A stretch of 64,000 nucleotides of DNA from NCBI RefSeq assembly GCF_014653785.1, contig NZ_BNAS01000008.1:36437-100436 (forward strand). Direction: 5' to 3'. Source of the stretch: Promicromonospora soli (lineage in GTDB: Bacteria > Actinomycetota > Actinomycetes > Actinomycetales > Cellulomonadaceae). The translations under genes and the position numbers were made by a program. Shown here piece after piece: positions 42,910 to 51,792 of this stretch (positions are counted from its first letter, which is position 1; every line of letters begins with the position of its first letter). The notes under the pieces are model-generated. The model had not been told where the DNA came from. It saw only the letters and a list, made by a program, of their open reading frames with translations, and did not search any database.

Positions 42910-44913
42910 ATGGGTGCGACGAGGCAGCCTGCAGGCAGTACCGAGCGCCGGGACGGTGGATCCCGGCCGTGGTGGAGCGACCACCGCGCGACGGTGTTCA
43001 CGGTGTTCGGCGGCGCCGCCGCCATCTGCACCGCCGCGATGGGTGTGGTGGACCGCTCGACCCAGATCGTGCTATTGGCGGTCTCCGTCGGCCTCGTGCT
43101 GGCCGGCCTGGCCTCGCTCGTCCGGATGCAGACGTACGCACGCTGGTTCCGGGCGTCGCGGAAGTGGGGTCGAGCCCACTGGGTCATCGTCCTTGTGGTG
43201 GCAGTCGTGGGGCTGGCCGGCTCGACGGGCGCCTCGCTCGGGCTGCAGTCGGCCCGCTCCTGCGAGGACCCGACCGAGGTGGCTGTCATGGTTCCCGAGG
43301 ACGGCGCCGCGGGCTTCGCGGCTGCGGCCACGGCGTTCGAACGCGACTCGACGACGGCGTTCTCCTGCCCCCGGTACCACGTGACCACGTTCGGCGTGGG
43401 CTGGCCCGCGCTCCGCGCGGCGTTCGCCTCCGGATGGGAGGACACGTCGGGCGAGGGCGGCCCGGCCTCGCTGGACCTCGGGCCGCGGCCGGACGTGTGG
43501 ATCGCGGAGTCCGGGGCCCAGGCCGACATCGTGGCCGCCGCGAGGCCGAGCAAGAGCTTCTGGGTCTCCGGCCGGACGCTCGTGGCCGGCTCGCCGCTGG
43601 TGCTGGCCGTGCCGGAGCCGCACGCGGCGGAGCTGAGCGCGACGACGGGGCCGGGCGACACCGTCCAGGAGCTGATGGCGGCGGCCGGCGCGGCGGGACT
43701 CGAGGTCGTGCGGGCCAACCCGGACACGTCCTTCGCCTCGGCGCTGCACACCGTGCGCCTCTACGCCGAGTCCGGCGTCGGCACCGACACCGAGGCGCTG
43801 GAGGCGCTGGAGCTCGACCTGGGGCACGCGCTCGAACAGGTCGGCCTGCCGGTCGGGACCGACAGCGCGCTGCTGTGCCGCCTCGACGCGCTGTCCGGGG
43901 CGGAGCCGCCCCGGGTGGCCGTGCTGACCAGCGAGCGCGCGATGATCGACGGCGGCACGGCCTGCCCCGCCTCCGGGGGGAGCGACAGCGACGCCGCGCT
44001 GGTCCCGTTCTACCCGGACTCTGCCCTCAGCCTGGACTACACCGCGGTGCAGCTCGACTGGAGCGGGAGCGAGGCGGAGCGCCGGGCCGGGGCAGCGGCG
44101 GCCTTCGTCGAGTGGCTCGGCACGGCCGAGGGGCAGGCGGCCCTCGACCGGGAGGCGGGCGTGCGGCGGCTGGACGGACGGCCGCCGTCGGGCGCGGACG
44201 GGCCGCTGCCCGGCCTGCAGGACGCGCCGGTCGTCGAGCCCGGCAAGAGGCTCCTGGCGTACACGCGTGTCCTGTCGACCGAGGAGCAGTACCGCACGGC
44301 CCGGCGACCGGCGCGGGTCCTGGTGCTGGTGGACTCGTCGGCGTCCATGGGCCGGCCCGCGGACGGCGACCGGCGCCGCATCGACGTCGCCGAGCGGGGC
44401 GTGCTCGGGGCGCTCGGGCATCTGAGCGGGTCCGACGAGGTGGGCATCTGGTCGTTCTCCGGGGAGGCCGGGTCGAGCCCCCGGCCGGTGCTGGACGTGA
44501 GCGCGAGCGCGGCGGCGCGCAGCGAGGCGCCGGAACGTCTGGGCGGGCTGCAGCCGGCCGGTCACACGCCCCTGTACGACGCGGTCGACGCCGGGACGTC
44601 CTACCTGGTCGGCCTCGACCCCGGCGGCGCCTCCCGCAGGCACCTGACCGCGGTGGTCGTGCTGACCGACGGGGAGAACCTCCCGGGCGGCGGCCCCGGC
44701 GCGGAGCTGTCGGCGTCCGACCTGGTCCGTTCCGCCCGCGCGGAGGCCGCCGCAGGCGTCCGGGTCTACGTTGTGGCGGTGGGCGAGGCGTCGTGCCAGG
44801 TGAGCGAACTGCAGCGGATCGCTGCCGAATGGGACGGCGAGTGCTGGGACAGCTCCTTCGGCGAGCTGGAGAGCACCCTGGGCAACCTCTTCGGGCAGCT
44901 GGGAGGTCGGTGA
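42910..44913 (+). CDS. Membrane protein with binding-protein-like and VWA domains
   Basis: 667 aa. Three membrane helices lie in residues ~25-115. A ~300-residue extracellular region resembling a periplasmic binding protein follows (VAVMVPEDGAAGFAAAATAF, RPDVWIAESGAQADIV). The C-terminal VWA domain has an intact MIDAS (DSSASM, TPLYD and LTDGEN). It should bind a metal-dependent protein ligand outside the cell. The next gene, one base away, encodes a Tat-exported binding protein, so the two probably act together. No permease or protease is present. GGAGGACGG precedes the ATG. Confidence 0.85.
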   Translation: MGATRQPAGSTERRDGGSRPWWSDHRATVFTVFGGAAAICTAAMGVVDRSTQIVLLAVSVGLVLAGLASLVRMQTYARWFRASRKWGRAHWVIVLVVAVVGLAGSTGASLGLQSARSCEDPTEVAVMVPEDGAAGFAAAATAFERDSTTAFSCPRYHVTTFGVGWPALRAAFASGWEDTSGEGGPASLDLGPRPDVWIAESGAQADIVAAARPSKSFWVSGRTLVAGSPLVLAVPEPHAAELSATTGPGDTVQELMAAAGAAGLEVVRANPDTSFASALHTVRLYAESGVGTDTEALEALELDLGHALEQVGLPVGTDSALLCRLDALSGAEPPRVAVLTSERAMIDGGTACPASGGSDSDAALVPFYPDSALSLDYTAVQLDWSGSEAERRAGAAAAFVEWLGTAEGQAALDREAGVRRLDGRPPSGADGPLPGLQDAPVVEPGKRLLAYTRVLSTEEQYRTARRPARVLVLVDSSASMGRPADGDRRRIDVAERGVLGALGHLSGSDEVGIWSFSGEAGSSPRPVLDVSASAAARSEAPERLGGLQPAGHTPLYDAVDAGTSYLVGLDPGGASRRHLTAVVVLTDGENLPGGGPGAELSASDLVRSARAEAAAGVRVYVVAVGEASCQVSELQRIAAEWDGECWDSSFGELESTLGNLFGQLGGR

Positions 44914-44914
44914 C

Positions 44915-46429
44915 GTGACGGGCGGCACGGCGGGCGGTGGTACGGCGAGTGGCGGCACGGCGGGCGGCGGCTCCCACGGAGTGATCACCCGCAGGGGTTT
45001 CATCGTGGGCGGCGCGGCGGGCCTGCTGGCGGGTGCAGGACTCCCGCTGGGCCTGGAGGGACTGTTCGGCGGCCCCGCGGACATGGAGACGTTCGGCGCG
45101 GGCGACCAGCTCACGATCCTCAGCGGCCGCGACGAGACCGACGGCGGGCAGCGCCGTCTGCTCGTGGACCTGTGGAACCGGGTGCACGAGGCGCACCCCG
45201 CGCGGATCGTCGAGGTGTCGAGCAACGCCGACCGCGCCTACAGCACCATGCTGTCCGCGGCGCAGGCCGGCGAGACGGGCTACGACGTCTACAACCTCGA
45301 CATCCCTTGGGTGCCGCAGTTCGCGCAGAGCGGCTACCTCCGGGTGCTCGACGGCGCCACTGGCGAAGGGTTCCTGGGCGAGCCGTGGGCGGCCGGCACC
45401 TGGGACGGCGCGGCGTACGCGCTGCCGTTCAACTCCGACGTCGGGCTGCTGTACTGCAACCTGGACCTGATCACCGAGTACTACGAGGGCCAGGTACCCG
45501 CGACCGACCCGATCCCCGTGCACGACGGCTGGGCCGGCCTCGACACGTTCGCGCACGAGGTCCTCGCCGCGGTGGGCGGCGACCGCCCCGGGCTGAGCCG
45601 CGCGCCCGTGGACACGGCGATCGCCCTGCAGCTGGCCGACTACGAGGGGTTCACCGTCAACCTCTGGGAGGTCCTGCTCGGTGCGGGCGCCGTCTCGGTC
45701 GACGCCGCGGGGCGCCCGGTCTTCCAGGACGTCGAGCAGATCGGGGCGACGGTCGAGAGCCTGGCGGCGCGGCTGCGTGCGTCGTCGGACGGCCCGAGCG
45801 GCGCGGCGGCGTCGCTCGCGTTCGACGAGCAGGGATCGCTCGCCGCGTTCGCCGCGGGCCGCGCGGTATTCCTGCGGCACTGGCCGCGTGCGCTGCGGCT
45901 GCTGCGCGGCGAGGACGCGGCGCCGTTCCGTGTCGGGTTCATGCCGGTGCCCGGCGGGGGAGTGCTCGGCGGGCAGAGCCTCGCCGTGGCGGCGGCCTCG
46001 AAGTACCCGGTCGCCGCCCGGCGCCTGGTCGAGTTCCTCACGGACGAGCGCAGCCACCAGGTGATCTTCGAGCGCGGGGGTTTCGCCGCGAGCCGCGAGG
46101 CGCCGTACCGCGACCCGGCCGCGCCGTGGGCGCGCGAGGCCGTGACCGACGGCCTGGCCGCGTCCCTGGTGGACTACGCGACCGGGAAGGGCGCCGCACG
46201 CACCAACGACGCGCTGCGCAAGGCCAACGACGCGCTGCGGCGGGCGGTCGACGGGGCGTCGCCCCGCCCGCGCCTGCAGCACTACGTGGAGCTCAGCGAG
46301 GAGTTCCGCCGGTACGTCAGGGCCGCCCTGTCCCCGGCCGGGTCCTCGGGCAGCGCCGCGCGGTTCGACGCCGCCGAGCTCGCCGAGCGCATGGACACGG
46401 CGATGGACGGCAAGGTCACACGCAGCTGA
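44915..46429 (+). CDS. Tat-exported family 1 solute-binding protein
   Basis: 504 aa. A Gly/Thr-rich N-terminus (22 residues, with repeated GGT units) precedes the twin-arginine signal ITRRGFIVGGAAG and its hydrophobic stretch. The rest is a sugar-type binding protein (GYDVYNLDIPWVPQFAQSGY, YALPFNSDVGLLYCN). No lipobox Cys is visible, so it is either released or held by partners. No transporter genes are near. Its start is one base after the VWA gene's stop, so the two are co-translated and may form a surface complex. Confidence 0.87.
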   Translation: MTGGTAGGGTASGGTAGGGSHGVITRRGFIVGGAAGLLAGAGLPLGLEGLFGGPADMETFGAGDQLTILSGRDETDGGQRRLLVDLWNRVHEAHPARIVEVSSNADRAYSTMLSAAQAGETGYDVYNLDIPWVPQFAQSGYLRVLDGATGEGFLGEPWAAGTWDGAAYALPFNSDVGLLYCNLDLITEYYEGQVPATDPIPVHDGWAGLDTFAHEVLAAVGGDRPGLSRAPVDTAIALQLADYEGFTVNLWEVLLGAGAVSVDAAGRPVFQDVEQIGATVESLAARLRASSDGPSGAAASLAFDEQGSLAAFAAGRAVFLRHWPRALRLLRGEDAAPFRVGFMPVPGGGVLGGQSLAVAAASKYPVAARRLVEFLTDERSHQVIFERGGFAASREAPYRDPAAPWAREAVTDGLAASLVDYATGKGAARTNDALRKANDALRRAVDGASPRPRLQHYVELSEEFRRYVRAALSPAGSSGSAARFDAAELAERMDTAMDGKVTRS

Positions 46430-46447
46430 CGCCGTGCGCGGTGGGTA

Positions 46448-46495
46448 TTGACGGTCGTGCTGCGGCCTGCTGTACTTAACGCATCGCGCAATTAA
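46448..46495 (+). promoter_or_regulatory. Promoter and possible operator of the ArsR-type gene
   Basis: TTGACG (46448-46453), a 17-base spacer and TGTACT (46471-46476) form a good promoter. TTAAC occurs at 46475-46479 and 46491-46495, so the A/T patch around the transcription start is a likely self-operator. AGGAAGG lies further down as the ribosome site. Confidence 0.55.
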
Positions 46496-46511
46496 CAGGA
46501 AGGCTAAATAC

Positions 46512-46886
46512 GTGCCTGACACCGCGTCCGACGTCGACACGCTCAGCGTCATCTTCGCGGCGCTCGCCGACCCGACCCGGCGCGCCATGCTGGCGCGCCT
46601 GCGGCAGGGGGAGACGACGGTGACGCAGCTCGCCGAGCCCTTCGCGATGAGCCTGCCCGCGGTGTCTCGGCACCTGAAGGTGCTGGAGCGGGCGGGGCTC
46701 GTGAGCAAGGGGCGGGACGCGCAGTGGCGCCCGTGCCGGCTCGACGCCGCGCCCCTGCGCGAGGTGGACGAGTGGGTGAAGGGCTACCGAGCCTTCTTCG
46801 ACGAGCGATACGACCGGCTGGCGGCGCAGCTCGCCGAGCCCACCACTGCGAGCACGACCGCCACCGACAAGACGGAGGAATCATGA
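46512..46886 (+). CDS. ArsR/SdpR-type HTH regulator
   Basis: 124 aa. Winged HTH with ALADPTRRAMLARLRQGETTV and SLPAVSRHLKVLERAGLV. No metal-binding Cys motif, so it belongs to the SdpR-like group often paired with SRPBCC proteins. GTG 46512 has an AGGAAGG site 10 bases upstream. An ATGA overlap couples it to the SRPBCC gene, the normal arrangement. Confidence 0.92.
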   Translation: MPDTASDVDTLSVIFAALADPTRRAMLARLRQGETTVTQLAEPFAMSLPAVSRHLKVLERAGLVSKGRDAQWRPCRLDAAPLREVDEWVKGYRAFFDERYDRLAAQLAEPTTASTTATDKTEES

Positions 46887-47404
46887 CCATCGAGCCGACC
46901 ACCGAGTCCGCCACTGAGTCCGCCACGGGGCCGACCACCGGCCGCGGGTTCACGATGACCCGCGAGCTGCCCGCGTCGCGCGACGCCGTCTGGGCGGCGT
47001 GGACCGAGCCCGAGAAGCTGCGCTGGTTCGCCGGCGTCGAACCCGGTTTCGACTTCGAGCCGAGCGTCGACCTGCGTGTCGGCGGCGCATGGCGCGTGCA
47101 CCTGTACCAGCCCGACGGCGTGGACTACTTCACCGGCGGCATCTACCAGGAGATCGTGCCGAACGAGCGCCTCGTGTTCGCGTGGGGCGCCGTCGGCGGC
47201 TGGCCCGAGCTCGACCCGTCCCGGGTCGACGAGGTGCCGGTGGTCACGATCGAGCTGGCCGACGGCGCCGACGGCTGCGTCATGACCACGAGCTTCCGCT
47301 TCGTCGACACGATGCCTGACACCGACGTGGCGAAGTGGTTCGACCTCGGGATCCGCGCGGGCTGGAGCGACACGATCGACCGCTTGGCGCCGGCGCTCAG
47401 GTAG
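46883..47404 (+). CDS. SRPBCC/AHSA1-like protein
   Basis: 173 aa. After a Thr/Glu-rich 20-residue start, the START-like fold shows as RELPASRDAVWAAWTEPEKL, LRVGGAWRVHL and GGIYQEIVPNERLVF. Small-ligand binding is likely; function is unknown. It is translationally coupled to the ArsR-type regulator, which probably responds to or regulates the same compound. Confidence 0.92.
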   Translation: MTIEPTTESATESATGPTTGRGFTMTRELPASRDAVWAAWTEPEKLRWFAGVEPGFDFEPSVDLRVGGAWRVHLYQPDGVDYFTGGIYQEIVPNERLVFAWGAVGGWPELDPSRVDEVPVVTIELADGADGCVMTTSFRFVDTMPDTDVAKWFDLGIRAGWSDTIDRLAPALR

Positions 47405-47426
47405 TCTCCGCGCCCGGCGAAGTTCC

Positions 47427-48005
47427 TCACCGCTCGATGCCGAGGTCCTCGACCACCTCGACGCCCGGCATCGCGCACAGCAGCGGTCCGGGCATCAGCA
47501 GCTTGGAGCGTCGCACGCCGGATCCCATCAGCGCCGACGTGCCTTCCTCGGCGAACCGGGAGTCGACGAGCACGCGGTAGCCCTCGGGCAGCCCGACCGG
47601 CGTGATGCCGCCGTACTCCATGTCCGAGTCGGCCACGGCGCGGTCCATCGGCAGGAACGACGCCTTGCGCACGTCGAGCAGCTTGCGCACGCGCCGGTTC
47701 ACGTCGGCGAACGTGCTGGCGGGAACGACGCACGCGGCCACCCGCTCGTCGTCGCCCCGCTTGCCGGCCACGAGCACGCAGTTGGCCGACGCCTCCGGCG
47801 GCAGGCCGTGCAGCTCGTTGAGGGTCGCCGTCTCGGCGTGGTCCGGATCGATCTCGGTGACGGCGACCTGGCCCGCCACGCGCGGGTCGGCCTGGGCCCA
47901 GGCGGTCAGGGCGGCGAGCACCGGGCCTGCGAGGAGCTCCGGGTGGTCGAGCGCGGGCGCCCAGACGAGGTCCCCGAGGGTGGGCAGGGTGGCGTTCTCG
48001 CTCAT
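47427..48005 (-). CDS. YbaK/ProX-type aminoacyl-tRNA deacylase
   Basis: 192 aa. The YbaK fold shows as AETATLNELHGLPPEASANCVLVAGKRGDDERVAACVVPA and LLDVRKASFLPMDRAV. This family hydrolyses mischarged tRNAs in trans. The start at 48005 overlaps the PEBP stop (ATGA), so it is the second gene of a two-gene unit. Confidence 0.88.
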   Translation of the reverse strand: MSENATLPTLGDLVWAPALDHPELLAGPVLAALTAWAQADPRVAGQVAVTEIDPDHAETATLNELHGLPPEASANCVLVAGKRGDDERVAACVVPASTFADVNRRVRKLLDVRKASFLPMDRAVADSDMEYGGITPVGLPEGYRVLVDSRFAEEGTSALMGSGVRRSKLLMPGPLLCAMPGVEVVEDLGIER

Positions 48006-48538
48006 CGGCTGTACGTCGCCGTCAGCGTGGCGCGCCCCAGCAGGTGGAAGTACACGTTGAACGCCACCTGCGCGTTCGAGCTGTCCGGGCTCAGGCCGAG
48101 CTCGCCGGGCTCCACGTCCAGGGCGTGCACGGCGAAGATGTACCGGTGCGGGTGGTCGCCGCGCGGCGGCCCCGCGCCCTCGAAGCCCGGCGTGTGGCCG
48201 TCGCTGTGGGTGTGGAACGCGCCGGCGGGAAGGCCCGAGCCGTCGGGGGCGCCCGCTCCGGTGTCGAGCGACGTCACATCGGCCGGCAGGTCCACGACGG
48301 TCCAGTGCTGGTAGCCCATCGGCGTCGGCGCGTCGGGGTCGTAGCAGGTCACGACGAACGACTTGGTGCCCTCGGGGAAGCCGCTCCACTCGAGCGCGGG
48401 GGAGACGTTCTGGTCGTGCGCGGCGTGCGCGTCCGGCATGCGCTCGCCGTCGGTCAGGTTGCTGCTCGTCAGCGCGAAGGTCGCGGGAGCGGGCAGCAGC
48501 GTGTACGGGTCCGGCGGGTAGGGGCGAGTGAAGTCCAT
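48002..48538 (-). CDS. YbhB/YbcL-type PEBP family protein
   Basis: 178 aa. Phosphatidylethanolamine-binding motifs DPDAPTPMGYQHWTVVDLP and GPPRGDHPHRYIFAVHALD are intact. The role in bacteria is poorly known. The start at 48538 has CAGAGT six bases upstream and no Shine-Dalgarno. It is the first gene of a pair with the deacylase. Confidence 0.92.
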   Translation of the reverse strand: MDFTRPYPPDPYTLLPAPATFALTSSNLTDGERMPDAHAAHDQNVSPALEWSGFPEGTKSFVVTCYDPDAPTPMGYQHWTVVDLPADVTSLDTGAGAPDGSGLPAGAFHTHSDGHTPGFEGAGPPRGDHPHRYIFAVHALDVEPGELGLSPDSSNAQVAFNVYFHLLGRATLTATYSR

Positions 48539-48769
48539 GAGTCCACTCTGCCGAATCGACGGCTCGGCTGCCAGCGACGTCACCCCTGGCGAGCACCGTC
48601 GATGTGCGCACAGGATGAGCTCGTGTTCGATGACTTCGTGGAAGAGCGGATCGACGTCGGCGACGTGGCACCGGGTGGCGCCGTTGCTCGCCGCCCCCGC
48701 GAGCGTGACGTCCTGAGCGACCCGGCGTCGGGCCGGTACGGTCTGGAGACGACGGAAAGGAAACCCCTC

Positions 48770-49519
48770 ATGACTCGTACCGCCATCGTCACCGGCGCGG
48801 CCCGCGGCATCGGCGCCGCCACGGCCCGCCGGCTCGCACAGGACGGCTTCGCCGTCGCCGTCCTGGACCTGCTGGAGGACCAGGCCAAGGCCACCGCGGA
48901 GGCGATAGTGGCCGACGGCGGCCGCGCGCTCGCCGTGGGCGTCGACGTCGCCGACGAGGAGTCGGTCGCGGCCGCCGTCGCCCGCGTCACCGCCGAGCTG
49001 GGCGCACCCACCGTGCTGGTGAACAACGCCGGCATCCTGCGCGACAACCTCCTGTTCAAGATGTCCGCGGACGACTGGGACTCCGTGCTGAGCGTGCACC
49101 TGCGGGGTGCGTTCCTCATGACCCGGGCCGTGCAGACGTCCATGGTGGAGGCCCGGTTCGGCCGCATCGTGAACCTCTCCTCGACCTCCGCCCTCGGCAA
49201 CCGCGGCCAGGCCAACTACTCGGCCGCCAAGGCGGGCATGCAGGGCTTCACCAAGACGCTGGCGATCGAGCTCGGCAAGTTCGGCGTCACGGCGAACGCC
49301 GTGGCGCCGGGGGTGGTCGAGACCGACATGATCCGGGCCACCGCCGAGCGCATCGGCATGCCGCTGGCCGACTACCTCGGCGCGGCCGCCGAGGACGTCC
49401 CCGTGGGCCGCGTGGGCCAGCCCGAGGACATCGCCAACGCCGTGTCGTTCTTCTGCTCGGAGCAGTCCGGGTTCGTGTCGGGCCAGGTGCTGTACGTGGC
49501 GGGCGGGCCGAAGGCGTGA
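48770..49519 (+). CDS. fabG: 3-oxoacyl-ACP reductase-like SDR (FabG-like)
   Basis: 249 aa. Cofactor motif TGAARGIG, NNAG, catalytic Ser in NLSSTSALG and YSAAK are all present. It reduces 3-oxoacyl-ACP or -CoA, or a related substrate. GGAAAGGAAA precedes the ATG. The following MaoC-like gene would catalyse the next chemical step (dehydration/hydration). Divergent from the PEBP unit, with a 231-base space between. Confidence 0.93.
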   Translation: MTRTAIVTGAARGIGAATARRLAQDGFAVAVLDLLEDQAKATAEAIVADGGRALAVGVDVADEESVAAAVARVTAELGAPTVLVNNAGILRDNLLFKMSADDWDSVLSVHLRGAFLMTRAVQTSMVEARFGRIVNLSSTSALGNRGQANYSAAKAGMQGFTKTLAIELGKFGVTANAVAPGVVETDMIRATAERIGMPLADYLGAAAEDVPVGRVGQPEDIANAVSFFCSEQSGFVSGQVLYVAGGPKA

Positions 49520-49529
49520 GGACGGCGGC

Positions 49530-50046
49530 GTGAGTGACGGCGGCGTGGGTGCCGGCGTGAGTGAGGCCGTGAGCGACGGCGGCGTGGGCGAGGTCATCGT
49601 CGTCGCCTCGCCGGCTGCCCTCGCCGACGCCGTGGGGCGGACGGCCACCGGCGAGTGGTTCGAGATCACGCAGGAGCGGATCGACGCGTTCGCCGACGCC
49701 ACCGAGGACCACCAGTGGATCCACGTCGACGTCGAGAAGGCGGCCGCCGGGCCGTTCGGCTCCACGATCGCCCACGGGCACCTCACCCTGTCGCTGCTGC
49801 CGCACCTGGCGTCGTCGCTCGTCGAGGTGGGCGGCACCGCCATGGCGATGAACTACGGCATGGACCGGCTGCGGTTCCTCGCCCCGGTGCCGGCGGGCTC
49901 GCGCGTGCGGGCCCGCACCGATCCTCTCGGCCGAGCCGACGCCGACCGGCGTACGTCTCGCCTCCAGGGTCACCGTCGAGCTCGAGGGGTCCGAGAAGCC
50001 GGCGCTGGTCGCGCACACGCTGTTGCTCTACGTGCCGGAAGCCTGA
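49530..50046 (+). pseudogene. MaoC-like dehydratase, frameshifted
   Basis: The MaoC hot-dog domain (GEWFEITQERIDAFADATED, HQWIHVDVEKA, TIAHGHLTLSLLPHL) is intact up to RVRART near 49920. The next codons leave the family pattern, but the +1 frame continues it exactly: LSAEPTPTGVRLASRV, TVELEGSEKPALVAHTLL, LYVPEA, stop at 50044-50046. One extra base in GATCCTCTCG (~49920-49930) would explain it. It may be a real mutation or a sequence error. The intact product would be ~171 aa. The start is uncertain because GTGAG(T/C)GACGGC repeats give several GTGs. Confidence 0.85.
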
Positions 50047-50490
50047 GCTTCGCTGGGGTGCAGGTGCACCTGGGATCGGGTGCCCGAAGGTCATGCCAGT
50101 GCGAGGAGTGCGGAGCGGGGCGTGAGCGAAGTGCCGGGGCGTCCGACAGGTCGCTGGTGAGGTGGCCTCGGGGAGCGGGTGCCAGGTCTGCTGGATTTCG
50201 TTCGGCCTGGCCCGACTCAGTTCGCCTCTGCTGAACAGTTCAGGAGAGGCGGCAAGCGCGCGGCTGAGGCGTACGCAGTTCACCCTGGCTGAACTGTTCG
50301 GCACAGCCCGCGAATCCTGGTCCCAACCGAACCTGGTTCAGCCCGCCCGGCACCCACTGAACGGGTGCACTGTGCGACGGCGCCGCCTCGCCCGAGAGCA
50401 TTTCGGCCCGTTCGCCGACCGAGCGCGGGCTGTGGGAAGCGCAGGTCGTCGAAGCTGGCCGGGGCACCGCAGTGTTGCGAGGCAGATGGT
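50047..50490. other. Intergenic region with a cluster of GTTCA/TGAAC palindromes
   Basis: No gene with recognisable features. Three inverted repeats share the half-site GTTCA(G)/(C)TGAAC: 50223-50251 (14-base arms, 13 matching, TGAACAGTTCA centre), 50276-50296 (CAGTTCA-N7-TGAACTG, perfect), and 50336-50341 with 50357-50362. They could be regulator sites, a folded RNA or terminators. Confidence 0.5.
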
Positions 50491-50545
50491 TTGACAGGCG
50501 TGCCCTGCGAGAGGTGTACTGGTGTTCTATCGAACATGCGTTCGA
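50491..50545 (+). promoter_or_regulatory. SOS promoter with LexA box for imuA'-imuB-dnaE2
   Basis: TTGACA (50491-50496), an 18-base spacer and TGTACT (50515-50520) form a strong promoter. TCGAACATGCGTTCGA (50530-50545) is a perfect match to the actinobacterial LexA/SOS box and lies at the transcription start. GGAGGG then leads to ATG 50599. Confidence 0.93.
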
Positions 50546-50598
50546 TTGGGTGCTCGACCGATCCGGTCACCACCGGCAGACACCATCGCTGGAGGGTC

Positions 50599-51792
50599 AT
50601 GACCGTTGTACCAGTCTCCTCGGAGGCCGGCACCGACTTCGACACCGGCGCCCCCGATGTCGAAGACAGTGCCGTCGTCGCGGACACCCGGCACGCCCGT
50701 GCGCTCGCAGCGCTGCGGTCCGCCGAGGTGCGCACCGGTGTGCGGAAACAGGCCACAGCCGCACGGGCCATCCAGGTGGTCCGCACCGAGCAGCCTCGCG
50801 AGCATCTTCCTGAGCAGCCCGCCGAGCCGGCGTTCGAGCCACTTGCTGAGCTGTCTGTCGAGTCGCCCGCTGGGTCGCCCCGCGAGCTGTCTCGCGAGCC
50901 ACGGGTACAGGTCCGGGCGCTGCGGGGTGGGCTCGCGACCAGGCCCGGGACCGAGTCCGCGACAAGGTCGGCCCCGTCGTCGGGCGGCCTGGTGGGCGCG
51001 CCGGGCGAGGACGCACGCATCCTGCCCGTCCACCCGCACCTCGCGGCCCTCCTGCCCGACGGCGGCCTGCGCACCGGCACCACCGTCGTGGTCCGGGGCT
51101 CGACGTCGCTCCTGCTCACCCTGCTCGCCGAGGCGTCCCGCGACGGGGCCTGGACCGTGCTGGCCGGGTACCCGGCCGCCGGGATGGCCGCCGCGGCCGA
51201 CGCCGGGTGCGACCTGGCACGCACCCTGGTGGTGCCGCTGCCGAGCGGGTCGGGTGTGGACGCGCCCCCCGTGCTCGCGGCGCTGATCGACGGCATGGAC
51301 GTGGTGGTGATCGGGCCGGAGGTGACGCTGCTGGACCACGACCGGCGCCGGCTGACGGCGCGCGCCCGCGAACGGGGGAGCGTGCTGGTGGCGGCGGGGC
51401 CGCCGAACGACGGCGCCGGCAGAGCGGGTCTCGGCAGTGCTGGTGCCGGAAGTGCGGGTGCCGGCTGGCCCGGTGCCCACGTGGTGCTCGAGGCCACCGC
51501 GGGGGCCTGGGCGGGGATCGACCACGGGGCGGGCTGGCTGCGGCGTCGGACCCTGCGGGTGCGGCGCACCGGGCGGGGGAGCGCGGCGCGCCCCCTGCAC
51601 CTGGACGTGGAGGTGCCGGTGTGCCGGGCGGCCGCCGGGGCCGCGGACCTCGTCGGAGGTGTGGAGCTCGTCAGAGGTACAGAGCTCGTCGGAGGCGTGG
51701 AGCTTGCCGCAGAGCAGAGTTCCGTGGTCGGGGAAGCCGGGACGACGGGCGGTGCCTCCGAGAGCCGTCCGCAGCTGGAGCTCGTCGGATGA
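50599..51792 (+). CDS. imuA': ImuA'-type mutasome protein
   Basis: 397 aa. A RecA/SulA-like core is visible from ~residue 140 (ILPVHPHLAALLPDGGL, RTGTTVVVRGSTSLLLTLLAEA, WTVLAGYP, DVVVIGP). The first ~130 residues are low-complexity, rich in Pro, Glu and Ser, and the C-terminus holds repeats of an ELVGG unit. It serves as the accessory factor of the ImuB-DnaE2 translesion complex. The family diverges fast, so identification rests on position plus the core motifs. ATG 50599 has GGAGGG just upstream; ATGA couples it to imuB. Confidence 0.88.
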   Translation: MTVVPVSSEAGTDFDTGAPDVEDSAVVADTRHARALAALRSAEVRTGVRKQATAARAIQVVRTEQPREHLPEQPAEPAFEPLAELSVESPAGSPRELSREPRVQVRALRGGLATRPGTESATRSAPSSGGLVGAPGEDARILPVHPHLAALLPDGGLRTGTTVVVRGSTSLLLTLLAEASRDGAWTVLAGYPAAGMAAAADAGCDLARTLVVPLPSGSGVDAPPVLAALIDGMDVVVIGPEVTLLDHDRRRLTARARERGSVLVAAGPPNDGAGRAGLGSAGAGSAGAGWPGAHVVLEATAGAWAGIDHGAGWLRRRTLRVRRTGRGSAARPLHLDVEVPVCRAAAGAADLVGGVELVRGTELVGGVELAAEQSSVVGEAGTTGGASESRPQLELVG

